DNA of 49,301 nucleotides from JACJWR01 sp964474045 (GTDB taxonomy: Bacteria; Actinomycetota; Actinomycetes; S36-B12; UBA10799). The stretch is from assembly GCA_964474045.1 (NCBI GenBank), contig CAYYRC010000019.1, positions 1 through 49,301 on the forward strand, written 5' to 3'. Under the pieces are notes generated by a model. The model did not search any database. It saw only the letters and a program-made list of their open reading frames with translations, and was not told the origin of the DNA. Below are positions 11,463-19,890 of this stretch, one piece after another. The translations under genes were made by a program, and so were the position numbers. Position 1 is the stretch's first letter; each line of letters starts with the position of its first letter.

Positions 11463-13913
11463 GTGTACTTTTTGCCGATGGGCCGCGGGCAGGATGAGGA
11501 GCGCCCCGCCGCGCTGGCCGCACGGCGCCGGCAGTGGGGCACCGAGCTCAACCGCGCGCCGCTGCCCGCCATCGAGCCCCCAGCCAGCGACCTGCGCATG
11601 TGGATGGGCGGCGCAGCCATCGCCGCGACGATCATCGCTTGGGGTGCCTACGTCTACGTGACGATCGGCACCCAGTTCCTGGACAACGGCCGCCACGAGG
11701 CCCGGTTCATCTTCGCCGCCGCCGTCTACATGACGGTCGTGACCATGCTGACGTTCTCGGCGCTCATGTACCTGATGGCCCGGCAGGGCGCGCAGTACCG
11801 CTCCCGCCAGCACACGCGCGTGCCAAGGGTCGAGATCGACGCCCACTTCGCCGACTCCCAGGACTCCATCACGGTGTTGGTGCCGTCCTACCGCGAGGAG
11901 CCGGACCTGGTGCGGGGCACGCTGATCTCGGCGGCCCTGCAGGAGTTCCCCAGCCTGCGGGTGCGACTGCTCATCGACGATCCGCCCGAGCCGGGCACCG
12001 ACCTCGAGCGCGAGCTGCTCAACGGCGCCCGGGCGCTGCCGGAGCAGGTCATGGCATGGCTGGCCGAGCCGCAGCGACGCTCGGCTGCCGCCCTGGCGGC
12101 CTTCACCCATGACCATGGCGACGATCTGTCGGCCGACGCCGACCCGGACCAGATCGCCGACCTCGCGCTGGAGTTCAGCTGGGCGGCGGACTGGCTGACC
12201 GCGGAGAGCATCGCCTACCCGCGAACCACCACGCCTGAGTGCTTCCTGGCCGACGAGGTCCTCGGCGGCCTCGCGCGCGACTTCGCCGAGACCGCCAAGG
12301 CGCTGTCGATCGCAGCCGAGCAGCACGCGATCATGCCGCTGTCGCGACTCGCGCAGCTGTACCGGCGGCTGGCCTGGACCTTCCAGGCCGAGATCGGCAG
12401 CTTCGAGCGCAAGCAGTACGCCTCGCTGTCCAACGAGCCCAACAAGGCCATGAACCTCAACAGCTACATCGGCCTGATGGGGCACAGCTACCGCCAGGTG
12501 CAGACACCGGCAGGGACGCTGCTGGAGGTCGATGACGAGGCCGGCGAGCTGCACATGCCCGACTCCGACTACGTGCTCACGCTGGACGCCGACAGCGCCC
12601 TGCTCCGGGAGTACTGCCTGCGTCTGGTCTACTACCTGGAGCAGGCCGGCAACGAGCGCGTCGCCATCGCCCAGACCCCCTACTCCGCCTTCCGCGGCGC
12701 CCGCACCCGCCTGGAGCGGATGGCAGGAGCCACCACCGACATCCAACACATCGTCCACCAGGGGTTGACCTACTACAACGCCACCTTCTGGGTGGGTGCC
12801 AACGCCGTGATCCGCAAGGCCGCCCTGGACGACATCGTCGAGGTCGAGCACGTCGGCGGCCGCGACGTGTTCCGCTACATCCAGGACCGCACGGTGATCG
12901 AGGACACCGAGTCCAGCATCGACCTCATCGCCGGCGGCTGGAACCTGTACAACTACCCCGAGCGGCTCAGCTACAGCGCGACGCCGCCGGACTTCGGGGC
13001 GCTGGTCGTCCAGCGCGGGCGCTGGGCCAACGGCGGCCTCATCGTCATCCCCAAGTTCATGCGCTACCGCAAGGCCCGCAAACGTGCGGGCCACCCGGTG
13101 CGCTGGTCGGAGTCCGCGCTGAGGCTGAACTACATGGGCTCCATCGCCTGGGCGAGCTTCAGCCTGGTGCTGCTGCTGCTCTACCCGTTCGACGGCGAGC
13201 TGCTCAGCCCGCTGGTGTTCTTCGCGGCGCTGCCGTACTTCCTCGCCATGGCCTCGGACTTCCACCGGCTGGGCTACAAGCGCAGCGACATGCTGCGCTC
13301 ATACGGCTTCAACCTGATCCTGCTGCCGGTCAACCTCGCCGGCGTCATCAAGTCGCTGCAGCAGGCGGCGTCCAAGTCCAAGACCCCTTTCGCGCGCACG
13401 CCCAAGATCAAGAACCGGACGGCGGCCCCCGCGACCTACATCGTGGCGATCTACCTCATCCTCGGCCTGTCCGCCTACACGCTCGTCCAGGACTACATCA
13501 CCGACAACTGGACCAACGGCATCTTCGCCTTCGTCAACACGACGCTGACCGCCTACGCGTTGCTCATGTTCGTCGGCGTGGGCAACTCGCTGGTGGATAT
13601 CGGCGTCGGGCTCTGGAACTGGCTGCACGTGCCGGTGAGGTCGACGGCGCCTGCCGCCGCCGAGCCCGGTGCGGTGGACTGGCAGTCGGTGCTCTACTTC
13701 GGACCCGGCGAGAGCACGGCGAGCCAGGCCGCGGAGCGTCACATCGGGCGCGCCCTCCCGACCCGAGGGGCGGTGGAGGCGCCCGCTCCTGCCGACGATG
13801 CGGTTACGGAGGCGGCGGCATCAACCGCCGGCGCCGACGGCACATCGGCCACCGTCGAGCCGGTACCGGCGGCGCGACAGGAGCTCGCCAACGAGCGGGC
13901 GTTGGGCGCCTAG
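11463..13913 (+). CDS. Large membrane GT2 glycosyltransferase (processive synthase type)
   Basis: This 816-residue enzyme has two N-terminal membrane segments (about residues 45-105), a GT-A domain, and at least three C-terminal membrane segments. Landmarks of processive GT2 enzymes are all visible: VPSYREEP, DD near residue 171, DADS near 374, ED near 479 and QRGRW near 516. The gap of roughly 200 residues between the first Asp pair and DADS is much longer than usual and is mostly helical-looking. It ends in an Ala/Glu-rich cytosolic tail. The start is GTG 11463 or ATG 13 bases further on at 11478. It is followed directly by a second GT2 gene whose ribosome site overlaps its stop. Confidence 0.85.
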   Translation: MYFLPMGRGQDEERPAALAARRRQWGTELNRAPLPAIEPPASDLRMWMGGAAIAATIIAWGAYVYVTIGTQFLDNGRHEARFIFAAAVYMTVVTMLTFSALMYLMARQGAQYRSRQHTRVPRVEIDAHFADSQDSITVLVPSYREEPDLVRGTLISAALQEFPSLRVRLLIDDPPEPGTDLERELLNGARALPEQVMAWLAEPQRRSAAALAAFTHDHGDDLSADADPDQIADLALEFSWAADWLTAESIAYPRTTTPECFLADEVLGGLARDFAETAKALSIAAEQHAIMPLSRLAQLYRRLAWTFQAEIGSFERKQYASLSNEPNKAMNLNSYIGLMGHSYRQVQTPAGTLLEVDDEAGELHMPDSDYVLTLDADSALLREYCLRLVYYLEQAGNERVAIAQTPYSAFRGARTRLERMAGATTDIQHIVHQGLTYYNATFWVGANAVIRKAALDDIVEVEHVGGRDVFRYIQDRTVIEDTESSIDLIAGGWNLYNYPERLSYSATPPDFGALVVQRGRWANGGLIVIPKFMRYRKARKRAGHPVRWSESALRLNYMGSIAWASFSLVLLLLYPFDGELLSPLVFFAALPYFLAMASDFHRLGYKRSDMLRSYGFNLILLPVNLAGVIKSLQQAASKSKTPFARTPKIKNRTAAPATYIVAIYLILGLSAYTLVQDYITDNWTNGIFAFVNTTLTAYALLMFVGVGNSLVDIGVGLWNWLHVPVRSTAPAAAEPGAVDWQSVLYFGPGESTASQAAERHIGRALPTRGAVEAPAPADDAVTEAAASTAGADGTSATVEPVPAARQELANERALGA

Positions 13914-13922
13914 GAGGTCCGC

Positions 13923-15173
13923 ATGCCGGACTGGGTGCGCACGGTTCTCATCTGGTCCCCGCTTGGCATCTTCGGGCTCATCTCGTGGAGCATCTGGCTC
14001 TTCCGCCGCACCATGTCGCACCGCGCGAAGCCGCTGCGCAACAACTACACGACCACGACGAGCCTGGTGGTCCCGGTCTACCGGGAGGATCCGGAGGTCC
14101 TCTCGCAGTGCCTGGACACCTGGCTGGCCGCCCAGCCGGACGAGATCATCCTGGTGATGGACTTCGGCGAGGACGGCTGCCTGGGCATGCTCGGCGAGCG
14201 GGACCTGCCCGACCACGTCCGGATCCTCACCTACGCCCACACCGGAAAGCGCGCTTCGCTCGGGCTGGGCATCCGGGCGGCGACCTCGGAGGTCGTCGTC
14301 GTGGCCGACTCCGACACCGCCTGGCGCCCCGACCTGCTGCGCGAGATCCAGATGCCCTTCGCCGAGCCCCGCGTCGGCGGCGTCGGGACGCGCCAGGAGG
14401 TCGCTGCGCGTGAGACCTCGATCTGGCGGCGGCTCGCCTCGTGGCTGCTGGACATCCGCTATCTCGACTACGTCCCGGCGATGGGGGCGCGCGGCGCGGT
14501 GCCCTGCCTGTCCGGGCGGACCGCGGCCTACCGCCGCTCTGTGATCACGCCGCTGCTGCCGGCGCTGGAGAACGAGTACTTCCTGGGCGCCAAGTGCTAC
14601 GCGGGCGACGACGGCCGCATGACCTGGCTGGTGCTGTCGGCGGGCTACGAGACCGTCCAGCAGAGTTCCGCCCGGGCGGTGTCGATGTTCCCGGACAAGC
14701 TGTGGACGTTCCTCAAGCAGCGCGTGCGCTGGGGGCGCAACTCCTACCGCTGCTACCTGACGGCGATGTGGAACGGCTGGCTGTGGCGCCAGCCGTTCAT
14801 CACCCAGCTGACGGTGCTGCAGATCCTGCTGACGCCGCTGACGATGGGCGTGTCGCTGGTCTACCTGTACTTCGGGGCCCGGCACCTCGCGCCGCCGTTC
14901 ATCGGCGCTGTGATCGTATGGGTGTTCATCGGCCGCGCCATCCGCGGGCTGAGCCACCTGCGCGAGCATCCCAACGACATCGTCATCCTGCCCGTGGTGG
15001 TCGTGATGGTCATGGTGATCGCGCTGCCGCTCAAGGTGATCTCCATCCTGACGATGCGTCGCTCCGGTTGGATGACTCGGCACTCCGACACGACCGGCGG
15101 CGAGGGCCAGGACAATGCGTCCCTGCATCATCAGGGGCTGCTGTCGCCGCCCGAGGCCGGCGCGGGGGCGTAG
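13923..15173 (+). CDS. Hyaluronan-synthase/Alg8-like GT2 glycosyltransferase
   Basis: The 416-residue protein has one N-terminal membrane segment, a GT-A catalytic domain and about four C-terminal membrane segments. Motifs are VPVYREDP, ADSDT with the metal-binding Asp near residue 129, GDD near 228 and QRVRWGRNSYR near 266, the pattern of hyaluronan synthase, NodC and Alg8. Such enzymes polymerise a nucleotide-sugar and move the chain through the membrane. The start is ATG with AGGAGG at 13912-13917 overlapping the stop of the preceding GT2 gene, so the two are probably co-expressed and may form a complex. The sugar cannot be deduced. Confidence 0.87.
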   Translation: MPDWVRTVLIWSPLGIFGLISWSIWLFRRTMSHRAKPLRNNYTTTTSLVVPVYREDPEVLSQCLDTWLAAQPDEIILVMDFGEDGCLGMLGERDLPDHVRILTYAHTGKRASLGLGIRAATSEVVVVADSDTAWRPDLLREIQMPFAEPRVGGVGTRQEVAARETSIWRRLASWLLDIRYLDYVPAMGARGAVPCLSGRTAAYRRSVITPLLPALENEYFLGAKCYAGDDGRMTWLVLSAGYETVQQSSARAVSMFPDKLWTFLKQRVRWGRNSYRCYLTAMWNGWLWRQPFITQLTVLQILLTPLTMGVSLVYLYFGARHLAPPFIGAVIVWVFIGRAIRGLSHLREHPNDIVILPVVVVMVMVIALPLKVISILTMRRSGWMTRHSDTTGGEGQDNASLHHQGLLSPPEAGAGA

Positions 15174-15212
15174 GCGTAAGCGTTCGAGGCGGCGGCTGGT
15201 GCCGGGCGGAGG

Positions 15213-16241
15213 TCAGGGAGTGCACTGCACGTTCGTCAGGCCCGAGGCGGCGCCGGTCGCGGTGTTGCCGCACGACACCACGGTGCCAGGGGCGTCGTCG
15301 TCGACGAACACGCCGTAGCCGGGCGCGTTGACCGTCATCGTGTTGGCGCTGAACTGGTTGCCGGCTCCCCACCCGGGGACCGGGACGTGCACCTGCATGC
15401 CGTCCTTGCTGGTGTCGCTGCCGGTGTTGCCCGTGATCTGCCAGTTGTTGCCCTTGACGTCGATCCAGGAGTCGGTGTCCGTCGCGCCCGCACCGGACAG
15501 CTTGTTGTCCTTGATCGTGCCGCCGGTCGTCCCCTCCTTGACGTCGATGTTCTCCGCGGTGATGCCGGGGCCGAAGGTGTTGCCCTCGATGAGATTGCGG
15601 TCAGAGGCGTCGGGGGAGCAGTTCGTGTAACGGCACCAGTTGCTCTTGGCGCTGCCGATGTAGATGCCCTCGCCGAACTCGGGGTCGGTCTGCCCCGTGT
15701 CCTGGATGCGCAGGCCGACGACGGTGTTGTCGGAGCTGTTCGTCCGCAGGTGCACGGCCTCCTGCTCGATCTCCGCGATCTGTAGGCTCACCAGTGAGGT
15801 GTGGGTGGTGCGGTCGAGCACCACGCCCTTCTGGGCATCATGGATGCGAATCCCCTGGATCGACCACCAGGACGAACCCTCAAGGTGAAGTGCATATCCA
15901 CCCTTGCGGCCCGTGAGCTCCACGTCGGCCCCGCCGCACAGGGCGATCGGCGCGTCCGGGGTGCCCGAGGCGGTGGCGTCGAACGGGCCCTGGTAGACGC
16001 CCGGCTTGGGGTAGATGCGCTGGCCCGGTCGCGCCCCGGCCAGCGCCGCCGACAGCGACGAGGCGTTGCTGACCTCGACGGCGTCGGTCTGGTCGGTCCG
16101 CGCGCACAAGTCGGCCAGCTGTTTCTGTAGCGGATTCGACTGCTCTGTGGTCGAGCTGCAGCCGACGAGGAGGGCGAGCGCGGCGGCCACCGAGAGTGCA
16201 GTCGTCGCTGGTCGCAGCAGCGCCCCTTGTCCGGGGCTCAC
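15213..16241 (-). CDS. Parallel beta-helix lipoprotein
   Basis: The GTG start at 16241 gives a 342-residue protein with a lipoprotein signal ending ALLVGC, acylated Cys at residue 28. The mature part is a right-handed parallel beta-helix (pectate-lyase/NosD-like) with repeated short strands such as GSSWWSIQGIRIHDAQKGV, DNTVVGLRIQDTG and NNWQITGNTG. Proteins of this fold bind, cleave or epimerise polyuronates, but no catalytic set can be assigned. The GTGA overlap with the upstream AlgG-like gene shows an operon. The longer open frame to 16403 is antisense-derived noise over that neighbour. Confidence 0.8.
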   Translation of the reverse strand: MSPGQGALLRPATTALSVAAALALLVGCSSTTEQSNPLQKQLADLCARTDQTDAVEVSNASSLSAALAGARPGQRIYPKPGVYQGPFDATASGTPDAPIALCGGADVELTGRKGGYALHLEGSSWWSIQGIRIHDAQKGVVLDRTTHTSLVSLQIAEIEQEAVHLRTNSSDNTVVGLRIQDTGQTDPEFGEGIYIGSAKSNWCRYTNCSPDASDRNLIEGNTFGPGITAENIDVKEGTTGGTIKDNKLSGAGATDTDSWIDVKGNNWQITGNTGSDTSKDGMQVHVPVPGWGAGNQFSANTMTVNAPGYGVFVDDDAPGTVVSCGNTATGAASGLTNVQCTP

Positions 16242-17923
16242 TTGCCCGCCTCCCCGTGCATTGCCCGCAGACGGCGGCGCCAGCGCCAGCGGATCGGCAA
16301 CCAGAGCAGCGCCGGGATCGCCAGCACCAGCAGCCACGGGATGAGCTGCACCCAGAAGTCGGCGCTCAGCCCGGGGTGCAGGCCGGTCCTGGCGGCGCTC
16401 CACTCATCTGTTCGCAACCCCTCTGGTGGGGTGTCGTCGGTCGTGCCCGGGGGTCCGATGAGCGCGTAGGCCCGTTTGCCCTCGCCGGCCACCGAGACGT
16501 CGGTCAGCGTCAGCTGGCGGGTATCCGGGCTGACGGTGACCCCCGCCGCGGCCGCATCGACGATGCGGACGTCCGTCAGCGTGGTCGCGCGCGCCCCCTG
16601 GTCAGCGATGCCGACCGTGGACTGCTCGATCGCAACGTCCGTGGCGGTGGTGGACGCGGTGCCGCCCTCCAGCCTGATTCCCGTCTGGTCGCTGCCTCGG
16701 ACGGCCGTCGCCGTCACACGTGTGCCGGTGGCGCCGTTCTTGACCCAGATGCCCACCGGGTTGGCCTGCGCGAGCGACTGCCCGACGCTGTTGCCGGTGC
16801 CACCTTCGATCACGATGCCGGCCGCCTTGTTGTCGTGGGTGTGGGCAGCGACCACCTGGTTGTTGTCGGAGCCTTGGGTGGCAGTGTCGCCGTCGTCGTT
16901 GCCGTCGTCAATCACGATGCCGGAGCCCCCGTTGTCGAAGGACTCGAATCGCCGGATGACGTTGTTGCTGCAGGCCCGGCTGAAGATCAGGCCGTGGCGT
17001 CCGTTGCGTGCGGCCATCGAGTCCTCGATGACGGTTCCGGTGGTGTCGGTGTGGGGGTCGAAGCCGTAGACCGCGTTGTCGGTGAAGCGGGTCCGGGTGA
17101 AGTTCAGGCCGGCCGCGCCGGAGCTGTACGCGCCGAAGTAGTTCCCGCTGAAGGTGCTGTCCCGGGCGCCGCCGGTCGACGGGGCGCCTTCGCGTGCCAT
17201 CCAGGCCACCCCGGAGGTCTCGCCGATGAGGTAGCCCAGGCCGCTGGCGGTCACGTGGTCGAAGTCCATGCGGGTTTCCGAGGCGCGGATGTAGGCGCGA
17301 CCGTCGGCCAGGGTGGCGTCCGCTGCCTGGGTGGCCGGATCGCGGGAGCTCAGGATCAAGGGTCGCGCCGCTGTGCCGGAGAACCGGAGCGTGGCCCGTA
17401 CGGCGATGATCGTGGAGTAGTTGAGGGGCCCGCTGTCCAGCAGGATCGATGGCGTCTCGGCGGAGTCGATGGTCAGCGCCGCTCCTGGCGCCACCAGCAG
17501 CGGCAGGCCCAGCCGGATCGAACCGGCGGGCATGCTCCACACGGCCTGCGGGAACTGTGCCGCGAGCGGGGGGAGTCGGTAGGGCTCGGGCCTTGCGGCT
17601 AGCACGAGGACGGGGGTGCTCCCGGGTAGGCCCGCTACGGCGGGGGCGAGGAAGGGGGCGTCCCGGGCGGAGATACCTTGCAGCGCGGCGGTGACTTGGG
17701 CCTTGTCGCGTGCGCGGAGCTGGGCTTGGAGGGGGGTTGGCTCGCCTTCTGGATCGCCCTGGAAGACCGCTGTCGTCGGTTGGACGGAACCCACAGTTCC
17801 TGCCAACCCGGTCGATGGCGTTAGGCCGCAGGTTGCCATGACCGCAATAGCCGGTCCGGCCAGAGCCCGCGCGAGACCCGCGGTCTGACTGGTGTGGTGC
17901 CCGTCGGGCTCTTGACCGAGCAC
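16238..17923 (-). CDS. AlgG-like (mannuronan C5-epimerase-like) beta-helix membrane protein
   Basis: The 561-residue product has a weak N-terminal hydrophobic export segment, a right-handed beta-helix domain, and a C-terminal membrane anchor (WVQLIPWLLVLAIPALLWLP) followed by a basic tail. The stretch YGFDPHTD near residue 289 followed by GRHGLIFSRACSNNVIR and GGSGIVIDDG aligns by eye with the AlgG catalytic region, where DPHD carries the catalytic Asp and downstream HGIIxSR is conserved; here the last residue of the motif is Thr. It could therefore epimerise a uronic acid polymer at the cell surface. The start is GTG. Its operon partner is the beta-helix lipoprotein, and two GT2 synthases face it. 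Confidence 0.75.
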   Translation of the reverse strand: MLGQEPDGHHTSQTAGLARALAGPAIAVMATCGLTPSTGLAGTVGSVQPTTAVFQGDPEGEPTPLQAQLRARDKAQVTAALQGISARDAPFLAPAVAGLPGSTPVLVLAARPEPYRLPPLAAQFPQAVWSMPAGSIRLGLPLLVAPGAALTIDSAETPSILLDSGPLNYSTIIAVRATLRFSGTAARPLILSSRDPATQAADATLADGRAYIRASETRMDFDHVTASGLGYLIGETSGVAWMAREGAPSTGGARDSTFSGNYFGAYSSGAAGLNFTRTRFTDNAVYGFDPHTDTTGTVIEDSMAARNGRHGLIFSRACSNNVIRRFESFDNGGSGIVIDDGNDDGDTATQGSDNNQVVAAHTHDNKAAGIVIEGGTGNSVGQSLAQANPVGIWVKNGATGTRVTATAVRGSDQTGIRLEGGTASTTATDVAIEQSTVGIADQGARATTLTDVRIVDAAAAGVTVSPDTRQLTLTDVSVAGEGKRAYALIGPPGTTDDTPPEGLRTDEWSAARTGLHPGLSADFWVQLIPWLLVLAIPALLWLPIRWRWRRRLRAMHGEAGK

Positions 17924-18253
17924 GCTGCTCAGAATGCCAAGTCGAGGTGGCGTTGACCAGCAAGCTTCGCGAATCGCGCACTCGATCTCGGCCGCGCCTC
18001 CCCGCGGTCCGGCGTCTGCGTCCGCTGCAGAAGCCCCCGTGGAATGGGCGCGAGCCCAAGGCGTGTCCCCGTGCGCTTCTCGATGAGCGGCTGCGGCGGG
18101 GGGAGGGGAGGCTCTGAACGGTCCCTGTGCTCGGCCGTCATGACCTCCGGGCGGCGAGGCGGGACACGGAGGATGGCAGGGACCACTGGTTGAAGGCGAG
18201 TCGATCTACCGAATCGATCATGGGCCTGACCGGGCGCTGTGCTACCTTTCCGT
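17924..18253. other. 330-nt divergent intergenic region
   Basis: This lies between the AlgG-like gene (leftward) and the peptide plus synthetase pair (rightward). A short inverted repeat TCGAT-N7-ATCGA lies at 18201-18217. An 85-codon leftward open frame (17929-18186) has no recognisable similarity or ribosome site. Base composition is a little less GC-rich than in the flanking genes. I see no RNA gene. Confidence 0.5.
18243..18248 (+). promoter_or_regulatory. Candidate -10 element for the small peptide gene
   Basis: TACCTT lies 11 nt before ATG 18254, which would make a leaderless transcript beginning at or next to that ATG, the pattern seen at several other genes here. No clear -35. Confidence 0.3.
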
Positions 18254-18412
18254 ATGCTCTCGGGTCAAAATGAGGAGATGGCGGCGCGCGCGTGGCGCAA
18301 GCCGTTCCTGCACCCAATTGCGGTTGCGGGGAGCTCCACGAACGCAGCCACGGGCGAGGCGACGGATGCTGCGTTACAGGATACGAACTTGGGTCCTCTG
18401 TCCCCCCTCTAG
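18254..18412 (+). CDS. Putative lasso-type RiPP precursor peptide
   Basis: A 52-codon ORF (ATG 18254; alternative ATG 18278 gives 44 codons) ends 20 nt before the synthetase-like gene. Residues 16-34 read RKPFLHPIAVAGSSTNAATG, resembling the KPY-x2-P-x-L-x3-G-S-x4-T-x-G leader of lasso precursors, although the P-to-G spacing is one residue short. The C-terminal part has Asp/Glu residues that could form a ring and ends GPLSPL. Third-position GC is higher in this frame than in the overlapping frame of the downstream ORF, supporting coding here. The leader cleavage site is not certain; Thr-Asn followed by Ala is one option, with Asp at ring position 8. Function is inferred. Confidence 0.5.
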   Translation: MLSGQNEEMAARAWRKPFLHPIAVAGSSTNAATGEATDAALQDTNLGPLSPL

Positions 18413-18432
18413 GGCGAGCGGATGACGCTCTC

Positions 18433-19869
18433 GTGGGCAATGTGAGCCACCCCGTGGCGTCGCCCCCGGTCGGCGATTCCGCCGCTGTAGCCGAATGTGA
18501 TACCGCGAATGCGGCAGGACTCTTTTTCCGGGTCGATCCGTCAGGCGGGACGCCAATCGTGGCCGAGTCCCCCAAAGAACTGCTCAGGGAAGCCGGGTGC
18601 CCGCGCGAGTTGGATCACCGTTGGCTGCGGCAATGGTTGGCTGGGCAGGCGGACCCCAGCGGGACGCCTTACTGCGGGATCTCGCGCCTCGAACCCGGCC
18701 AAGCGCTGCACTTCGGATCCAACGGTCCACGCGTCGTCGATGTTGTCGGGCCCGAGTGCTGGCCGGAGCCGGATTTGGACGGGAAGCGGGCGGAGGAGGC
18801 GTTCCTGTCCGCCTTCGACACGGCTCTGGGCGAGCTGCTTGGTGACGAGAACTCAGTGGCATGCGAGATGTCCGGCGGCCTGGACTCCACCTTCATGGTG
18901 GCGAGCGTGCTCCAGCGGCGAGATGTCTCTGTGCGCGCCTTCACCCACATCCCGCATCCGGATGCGTCACTGCGCCAGGGGGGCATGGTGCCCTCAGACG
19001 AGGCAGCGGCCGCGGCAATGATTGAGCACTTGGGTGATCGAGTGCAGTGGGAGCGGATCTGGAATAGAACCGGCCGGGGGCCGCTGGCGATGGCGCGCGA
19101 GATCTCGATGCGCGCGATGTGGCCCGCCTACGGGACGGGGAATCTGGAGTGGCTAGACGCGATCAGGCGGCGTGCCCGAGGCTTGGGCTTTCGCGCCGTG
19201 TGGGTGGGCACCCACGGAAACTTGGCATTCAGCGGCGACCATGGGTACGCGAGGGCGTCACGCAGCACGTCCGTCCCGCGACGTGTCGTACGTCGCTTGC
19301 GCAGTGCGCGGGCACGGCCATCGGCGGTGCCCGGTATCCGAGACCTGCTACGGCTTCCGCCGCAGCCGCGAGCGCCAGCCGGGCGCGAGGCCTTCCTCGC
19401 GAGCTTGGCCGGAAGGCGAACGGTGCATGCGGGGTTGTTGAACCCGGACGCTTTCGATCTTCCCAGCATCGACCCTTACCGGCATCGGCTTGTCGTCGAG
19501 ACTGCTGCCCGCATCCGCCCCGAGGCGTGGCTGCGCGACGGAATCAGGCGTGGCTTCGCCAGGACCGTCAGCGCAGGGCGGCTGGCCGACCAGGTCAGGC
19601 TCCGGGAGCTCCGGGGAGTTCAGGGCGGAGACGTGTGGCACTGGATGTACAAGGACCGCGGGCTGTATCTGGACCGCCTGGGGGAGTTGCCCGCCACGCC
19701 CGCCATCGCCGACCTGGTAGACGGGGCGGTGCTGCGGCACGTAGTCGAGTCGTGGCCCTGGGGTGACCCGACCCGGCCACCGCCTCAGACTCAGATAGCG
19801 GGGGTGAACCGGGTGTTGTCGCTCGCACAGTTCATCCGTGACGCAGAAGGCTGGCTGAGCGCCTTCTGA
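18433..19869 (+). CDS. Asparagine-synthetase-like enzyme, candidate lasso peptide cyclase
   Basis: The C-terminal two thirds is an AsnB-type ATP-pyrophosphatase domain: CEMSGGLDSTFMVAS with the PP-loop near residue 147, PSDEAAAAAMIEHLG, and a late basic segment RRGFARTVSAGRLADQVR. The N-terminal domain is shortened and has no MCGI/Cys-2 nucleophile, so glutamine-dependent amide transfer is unlikely. This is the state of lasso cyclases and beta-lactam synthetase, which adenylate a carboxylate and close a ring. GTG 18433 (or 18442) is chosen because the upstream frame overlaps the peptide ORF and lacks family similarity. An alternative role is amidation of a uronate, given the neighbouring polysaccharide genes. 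No RRE or leader-peptidase gene is visible. Confidence 0.72.
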   Translation: MGNVSHPVASPPVGDSAAVAECDTANAAGLFFRVDPSGGTPIVAESPKELLREAGCPRELDHRWLRQWLAGQADPSGTPYCGISRLEPGQALHFGSNGPRVVDVVGPECWPEPDLDGKRAEEAFLSAFDTALGELLGDENSVACEMSGGLDSTFMVASVLQRRDVSVRAFTHIPHPDASLRQGGMVPSDEAAAAAMIEHLGDRVQWERIWNRTGRGPLAMAREISMRAMWPAYGTGNLEWLDAIRRRARGLGFRAVWVGTHGNLAFSGDHGYARASRSTSVPRRVVRRLRSARARPSAVPGIRDLLRLPPQPRAPAGREAFLASLAGRRTVHAGLLNPDAFDLPSIDPYRHRLVVETAARIRPEAWLRDGIRRGFARTVSAGRLADQVRLRELRGVQGGDVWHWMYKDRGLYLDRLGELPATPAIADLVDGAVLRHVVESWPWGDPTRPPPQTQIAGVNRVLSLAQFIRDAEGWLSAF

Positions 19870-19880
19870 CGCTCAGCCAG
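19851..19880. terminator. Hairpin between convergent genes
   Basis: A perfect 11-bp inverted repeat (19851-19861 with 19870-19880, 8-nt loop) overlaps the stop codon of the synthetase gene and lies 10 nt from the end of the convergent propeller gene. No T-tract follows on either strand, so a bidirectional terminator is only plausible. Confidence 0.45.
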
Positions 19881-19890
19881 CGACCTTCGG

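Noticed and set aside
17929..18186. 85-codon leftward ORF next to the AlgG-like gene
   Set aside because: Pro/Arg-rich, no ribosome site, no recognisable family; left as intergenic.
18270..18425. Alternative Arg-rich ORF starting at ATG 18270
   Set aside because: It overlaps the peptide ORF in another frame, is almost half Arg and has poor codon positions.
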